Shown here: positions 61,548 to 63,506 of the stretch, one piece after another | Layout: each line of letters starts with the position of its first letter | Position numbering within the stretch: position 1 is the stretch's first letter | Origin: a candidate division Zixibacteria bacterium HGW-Zixibacteria-1 | GTDB lineage: Bacteria; Zixibacteria; MSB-5A5; GN15; PGXB01 | Assembly: GCA_002838945.1 (NCBI GenBank) | Contig: PGXB01000020.1 | Location: forward strand, 1 to 63,506 | Direction: 5' to 3' | DNA: 63,506 nt | The notes under the pieces: model-generated | The model's input: only the letters and a program-made list of their open reading frames with translations | Databases searched by the model: none | Told to the model about the DNA's origin: nothing | Translations under genes and position numbers: made by a program

Positions 61548-62033
61548 TTTCACCTTCCCATGTTTTCAAAATCCATTCTCGCAAACTGTTATGGCAAAGC
61601 GGATGCCGAATTGAGGGCCGCCAACAATCTCTTGAATAGTAACAACTTAAGATTATAGGGATGGTGTGATCGCCATGATTTTGGGAAAAAATATCCCGCC
61701 CCTTCCCGGAAAATTTTTCGAAAATAACATGAGCAGTATGGTAATAGTGGCGCCATCGCCGGTTTTTATAATACCCATAATTTAGAGATTGAGGCGGTGC
61801 TCACAGTACCCCGGCCGGGAACATCATTTGCAATTCTCAAACCCTTTTTTCGACCTTCGTTGAAGGTACTTTTGGCATTAAGAGTGAAGAACGCCGGTCA
61901 CCCCTTGGGACCTATTATGGCTTTCGGAAACACTTAAGACAGTTCAAACAGTGTAGTCGGTAAAGGCTGCTCTTTGCTATTGAATAATATGATAAGTTGA
62001 TTTTTGGCGGGAAATGCAGTATATATAAGATAT
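61548..62033. other. 480-nt intergenic region between divergent EPS exporter and greA
   Basis: No gene was found here. It must hold the promoters of the EPS operon (minus) and greA (plus). A small palindrome ACCTTC-GTT-GAAGGT lies at 61853-61867. A GG-N10-GC spacing on the minus strand at 61843-61830 faintly resembles a sigma-54 site but matches the consensus poorly. No clear -35/-10 pair, riboswitch or repeat array could be defended. Confidence 0.5.
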
Positions 62034-62513
62034 ATGGACAATCAACCGATTTTTTTATCAAGAGAAGGGCTTCTAAAGCTTGAGCAGGAACTCAAGCAGT
62101 TGAAGACGGTGGAGCGCCCGACGATCGTCGCTGAAATAAAGCGGGCCAGAGAAATGGGCGATTTATCGGAAAATGCCGAGTATCACGCCGCCAAAGAGGC
62201 CCAGGTGCATATCGAAAGAAAAATTGCCGAACTGGAAGACAAGCTCAGCCGGGTCCAGTCGATCAATACTGATAATATTCCCAGCGACAAAGCTTACCTG
62301 TTTGCCAAGGTGCTGGTCAAAGATCTTGATGACGGCGAGGAAATCGAATATACGCTTGCGCCGCAGGAAGAAACAGATCTTGACAATGATATTATCTCCA
62401 TCAAGTCCCCCATCGGCGCCGCTCTGCTTGGTAAAGCGGTCGGTGATGTATTGGAGGTCAAGGTCCCGGCCGGTATCATCAAGTACGAAATATTAAAGAT
62501 TTCCCGCGAATAA
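62034..62513 (+). CDS. greA: transcription elongation factor GreA
   Basis: 159 residues from ATG 62034: an N-terminal coiled coil (FLSREGLLKLEQELKQLKTV, the REMGDLSENAEYHAAKEAQ signature with the acidic DLSENAEY tip that enters the RNAP secondary channel) and the FKBP-like C-terminal domain (SPIGAALLGKAVGDVLEVKV). It stimulates transcript cleavage in backtracked RNA polymerase. The longer frame from 62004 has no family match. No good Shine-Dalgarno is visible. Confidence 0.96.
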   Translation: MDNQPIFLSREGLLKLEQELKQLKTVERPTIVAEIKRAREMGDLSENAEYHAAKEAQVHIERKIAELEDKLSRVQSINTDNIPSDKAYLFAKVLVKDLDDGEEIEYTLAPQEETDLDNDIISIKSPIGAALLGKAVGDVLEVKVPAGIIKYEILKISRE

Positions 62514-62543
62514 AAAAAATCTCCTTCCGTTATGGAAGGAGAT
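62512..62543. terminator. terminator between greA and the zinc-ribbon gene
   Basis: ATCTCCTTCC (62519-62528), loop GTTAT, GGAAGGAGAT (62534-62543): a perfect 10-bp stem. On the minus strand it is followed by eight T, so it terminates the 62571-62747 gene strongly; for greA only the stem applies. Confidence 0.8.
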
Positions 62544-62570
62544 CATCTGTTTACTATCAGGTAAATCGGA

Positions 62571-62747
62571 TCAGTACACTTCTTCTTCGTCGGTCGGACT
62601 TAAATCAAGTTCGTCCTCTTCGTAGTATTCTTCATCATCCGAACCCACCTCGGCGGCCATGTCGGCACATTCGATAGAACAGAAGACCTGTCCCGCCTGT
62701 CTAACGGCCTTGCCGTCAAATTCTTCGCCACAGAATTCGCAGACCAT
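62571..62747 (-). CDS. 58-residue zinc-ribbon/treble-clef protein with acidic tail
   Basis: The ORF runs from ATG 62747 to TGA 62571. The N-terminal half MVCEFCGEEFDGKAV...GQVFCSIECA has two CxxC-type pairs (C3, C6, C23, C27) expected to bind one zinc, like TRASH or FCS-type fingers. The C-terminal half is extremely acidic (DDEEYYEEDELDLSPTDEEE). GGAGG lies 5 nt before the ATG and a strong terminator follows, so expression is very likely. Family not named; the acidic tail may mimic nucleic acid or bind a basic partner (inference). Confidence 0.8.
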   Translation of the reverse strand: MVCEFCGEEFDGKAVRQAGQVFCSIECADMAAEVGSDDEEYYEEDELDLSPTDEEEVY

Positions 62748-63012
62748 TTTTAACCTCCATCAAAGTCATTTATGCCAGATGGCAGCGACTGATAAAAAAT
62801 AATAATTGCAGAATTTGCAAGCAAAATTTTCAATTTTTGCCCGGCAAATCGAAAATAATTTTAGTTTACTTTCGACAGTTTATAACAAAAGTTTATACTC
62901 AAAATGTTTCCGAAGAATTAATTCCTGTGGAGGTTTCTACTTCCGGGCATCTTTATCATTATCTTTCAACAACTTAACTGCACAATAGCCGTCTTAAAAT
63001 CTTTCCGAAACC

Positions 63013-63436
63013 CTATATTTCGGGCGGCGGAGCACCGTAATTGGCCCATTCCTCTTTGGACGGTCCAAAGGTTCCGGGGACCTTCAGTCCGGCCTGGCGC
63101 ATCAGGACCGTCATCTGCCCGCGGTGGTGAATTTCGTGATCAATAATAACCATAAGCGACTTGGCCCGTTTCCACTGCTGGCCATACATATCGTCTTCTT
63201 TCATCAGGTCGGCGTCGGACCAGTCCTTTTCGACTTGCTCGCCGAAAGAAGTGGCGATCTCGTCATAAGCTTCCCTGATTTCCTCGATCGTATCGGGCAT
63301 CGGGGCATCAGCTTTGGGACCGTCGAGCTTTAATCCTGTCCGCTCGGCCATTTCGGGGATGGTAGTAACAATGTGCCACGCGATACGTTTCAGATCGCGG
63401 TGTCCCTTATACTGCTCCCCATTAATTGACAAGGAT
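63013..63436 (-). pseudogene. DinB-family protein, 5' end removed by IS insertion
   Basis: About 140 C-terminal residues of a DinB/DUF664-type four-helix protein with metal-site histidines (RIAWHI, then VIIDHEIHHRGQMTVLMRQ) and the usual tail. It lacks roughly the first 30-40 residues expected for the family. Upstream, its frame hits a stop (63439-63441) exactly where sequence resembling an IS3-type terminus begins (63437). The only start codon is a TTG at 63432 without a Shine-Dalgarno. DinB-like proteins are thiol-transferase or stress-associated metal proteins; this copy is probably inactive. Confidence 0.65.
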
Positions 63437-63506
63437 TGTTAAGAGAGTATCTTGTGGCTGATTTCACAAAGGAGATCAGTCATGAAGCGACGGCAATGGG
63501 ATTCGA
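63437..63506 (+). mobile_element. left end of an IS3-family-like insertion sequence (partial)
   Basis: Starting TGTTAAGAGAGTATC at 63437, consistent with the 5'-TG ends of IS3-family elements. A Shine-Dalgarno GGAG (63471-63474) and an ATG at 63482 open a transposase-like frame that runs off the window. The element interrupts the DinB gene at 63436. Only 70 nt are visible, so family assignment is tentative. Confidence 0.5.
63482..63506 (+). CDS. IS3-type transposase OrfA, 5' fragment (cut by window edge)
   Basis: Eight codons only, reading MKRRQWDS, 7 nt after GGAG. This opening (basic residues then W-D-S/A) matches the start of OrfA HTH proteins of IS3/IS2-group transposases as I remember them. 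The rest lies beyond the right edge. Confidence 0.45.

Noticed and set aside
61830-61843. Sigma-54-like GG-N10-GC site on the minus strand upstream of the EPS operon
   Set aside because: Only the GG/GC spacing fits; the flanking bases do not match TGGCAC-N5-TTGCA and no enhancer site or sigma-54 activator is near.
62806-62988. 60-residue plus-strand ORF in the gap before dinB
   Set aside because: AT-rich intergenic sequence, no Shine-Dalgarno, low-complexity Phe/Leu/Ser composition; treated as chance.
1-63506. CRISPR arrays, tRNA or rRNA genes
   Set aside because: I looked through all intergenic gaps for regular direct repeats, cloverleaf-like sequences and conserved rRNA motifs and found none; gaps are short and mostly explained by terminators and promoters.

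Overview
The window reads as a chromosomal contig of an uncultured Gram-negative-type bacterium of the FCB superphylum, most likely candidate phylum Zixibacteria. This is an inference. It rests on the dockerin style (GDANGDG...INYLYRSGAAPDP), on C-terminal 'YPNPYR...SGIYYYSV' tails on large secreted proteins, and on LolCD, SLBB and Wzi-like outer-envelope genes. It also rests on good Shine-Dalgarno sequences (AGGAGG), which many Bacteroidetes lack. UGA is used as an ordinary stop (for example at 721-723 and 16682-16684), so the genetic code is standard. No rRNA, tRNA or CRISPR array was seen.

Layout. 1-1.1 kb: an AT-rich cassette of three tiny DNA-binding-type proteins running off the left edge. 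1.1-5 kb: class I fumarase (two subunits), an M48 membrane protease and a DMT transporter. 5.2-11.4 kb: three secreted proteins. Two are paralogues, one of them an exact in-frame internally deleted version of the other; the third is a beta-propeller/TSP3/dockerin protein. 11.4-12.5 kb: an orphan type III polyketide synthase. 12.7-23.2 kb: a long minus-strand housekeeping run, read from high to low coordinates: comEA-like, pilM-like, rsmD, coaD, lysS, lolC, lolD, mcsA, mcsB, clpC, rpmA. It includes a complete protein-arginine-phosphorylation/ClpC module. 23.2-31.3 kb: membrane glycosyltransferases, a second DMT transporter, a small HTH-DUF2087 regulator with a clear promoter/operator, and TPR proteins. 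29.5-35.5 kb: a DUF4159-DUF4175-TPR operon. 36.2-40.8 kb: SxtJ-like, carbamoyltransferase, DUF5989, SGNH hydrolase, then a diaminopropionate ammonia-lyase. 40.9-47.1 kb: DUF2914, class V aminotransferase, SDR epimerase, a Memo-AMMECR1 fusion and an SPFH/NfeD pair. 47.3-49 kb: an AT-rich single-chain methyltransferase-nuclease. 49.8-51.6 kb: a compact thiol/redox operon (OsmC, DUF302, DUF6132-like, FmdB, thioredoxin-like). 51.7-61.5 kb: a YyaL-type protein, then an exopolysaccharide operon (SLBB exporter, PHP protein, degenerate aminotransferase, sugar-phosphate transferase, Wzi-like barrel). 62-63.5 kb: greA, a 58-residue zinc-ribbon protein, and a dinB-like gene whose 5' end is cut by an IS3-type element at the right edge.

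The most notable observation is at 50589-50777. A 62-codon frame fits exactly between two operon neighbours and contains one in-frame UGA (codon 36) where related DUF6132 proteins have cysteine. It is followed, 11 nt later, by a perfect 9-bp stem with a 7-nt loop starting GGU, which is the layout of a bacterial SECIS element. I interpret it as a previously unannotated selenoprotein in a redox operon. Other points of interest are a HisC-like protein lacking every key PLP residue inside the EPS operon, the in-frame deletion paralogue pair, the methyltransferase-nuclease fusion, the three-gene HTH cassette at the left edge, and McsAB-ClpC outside the Firmicutes without CtsR.
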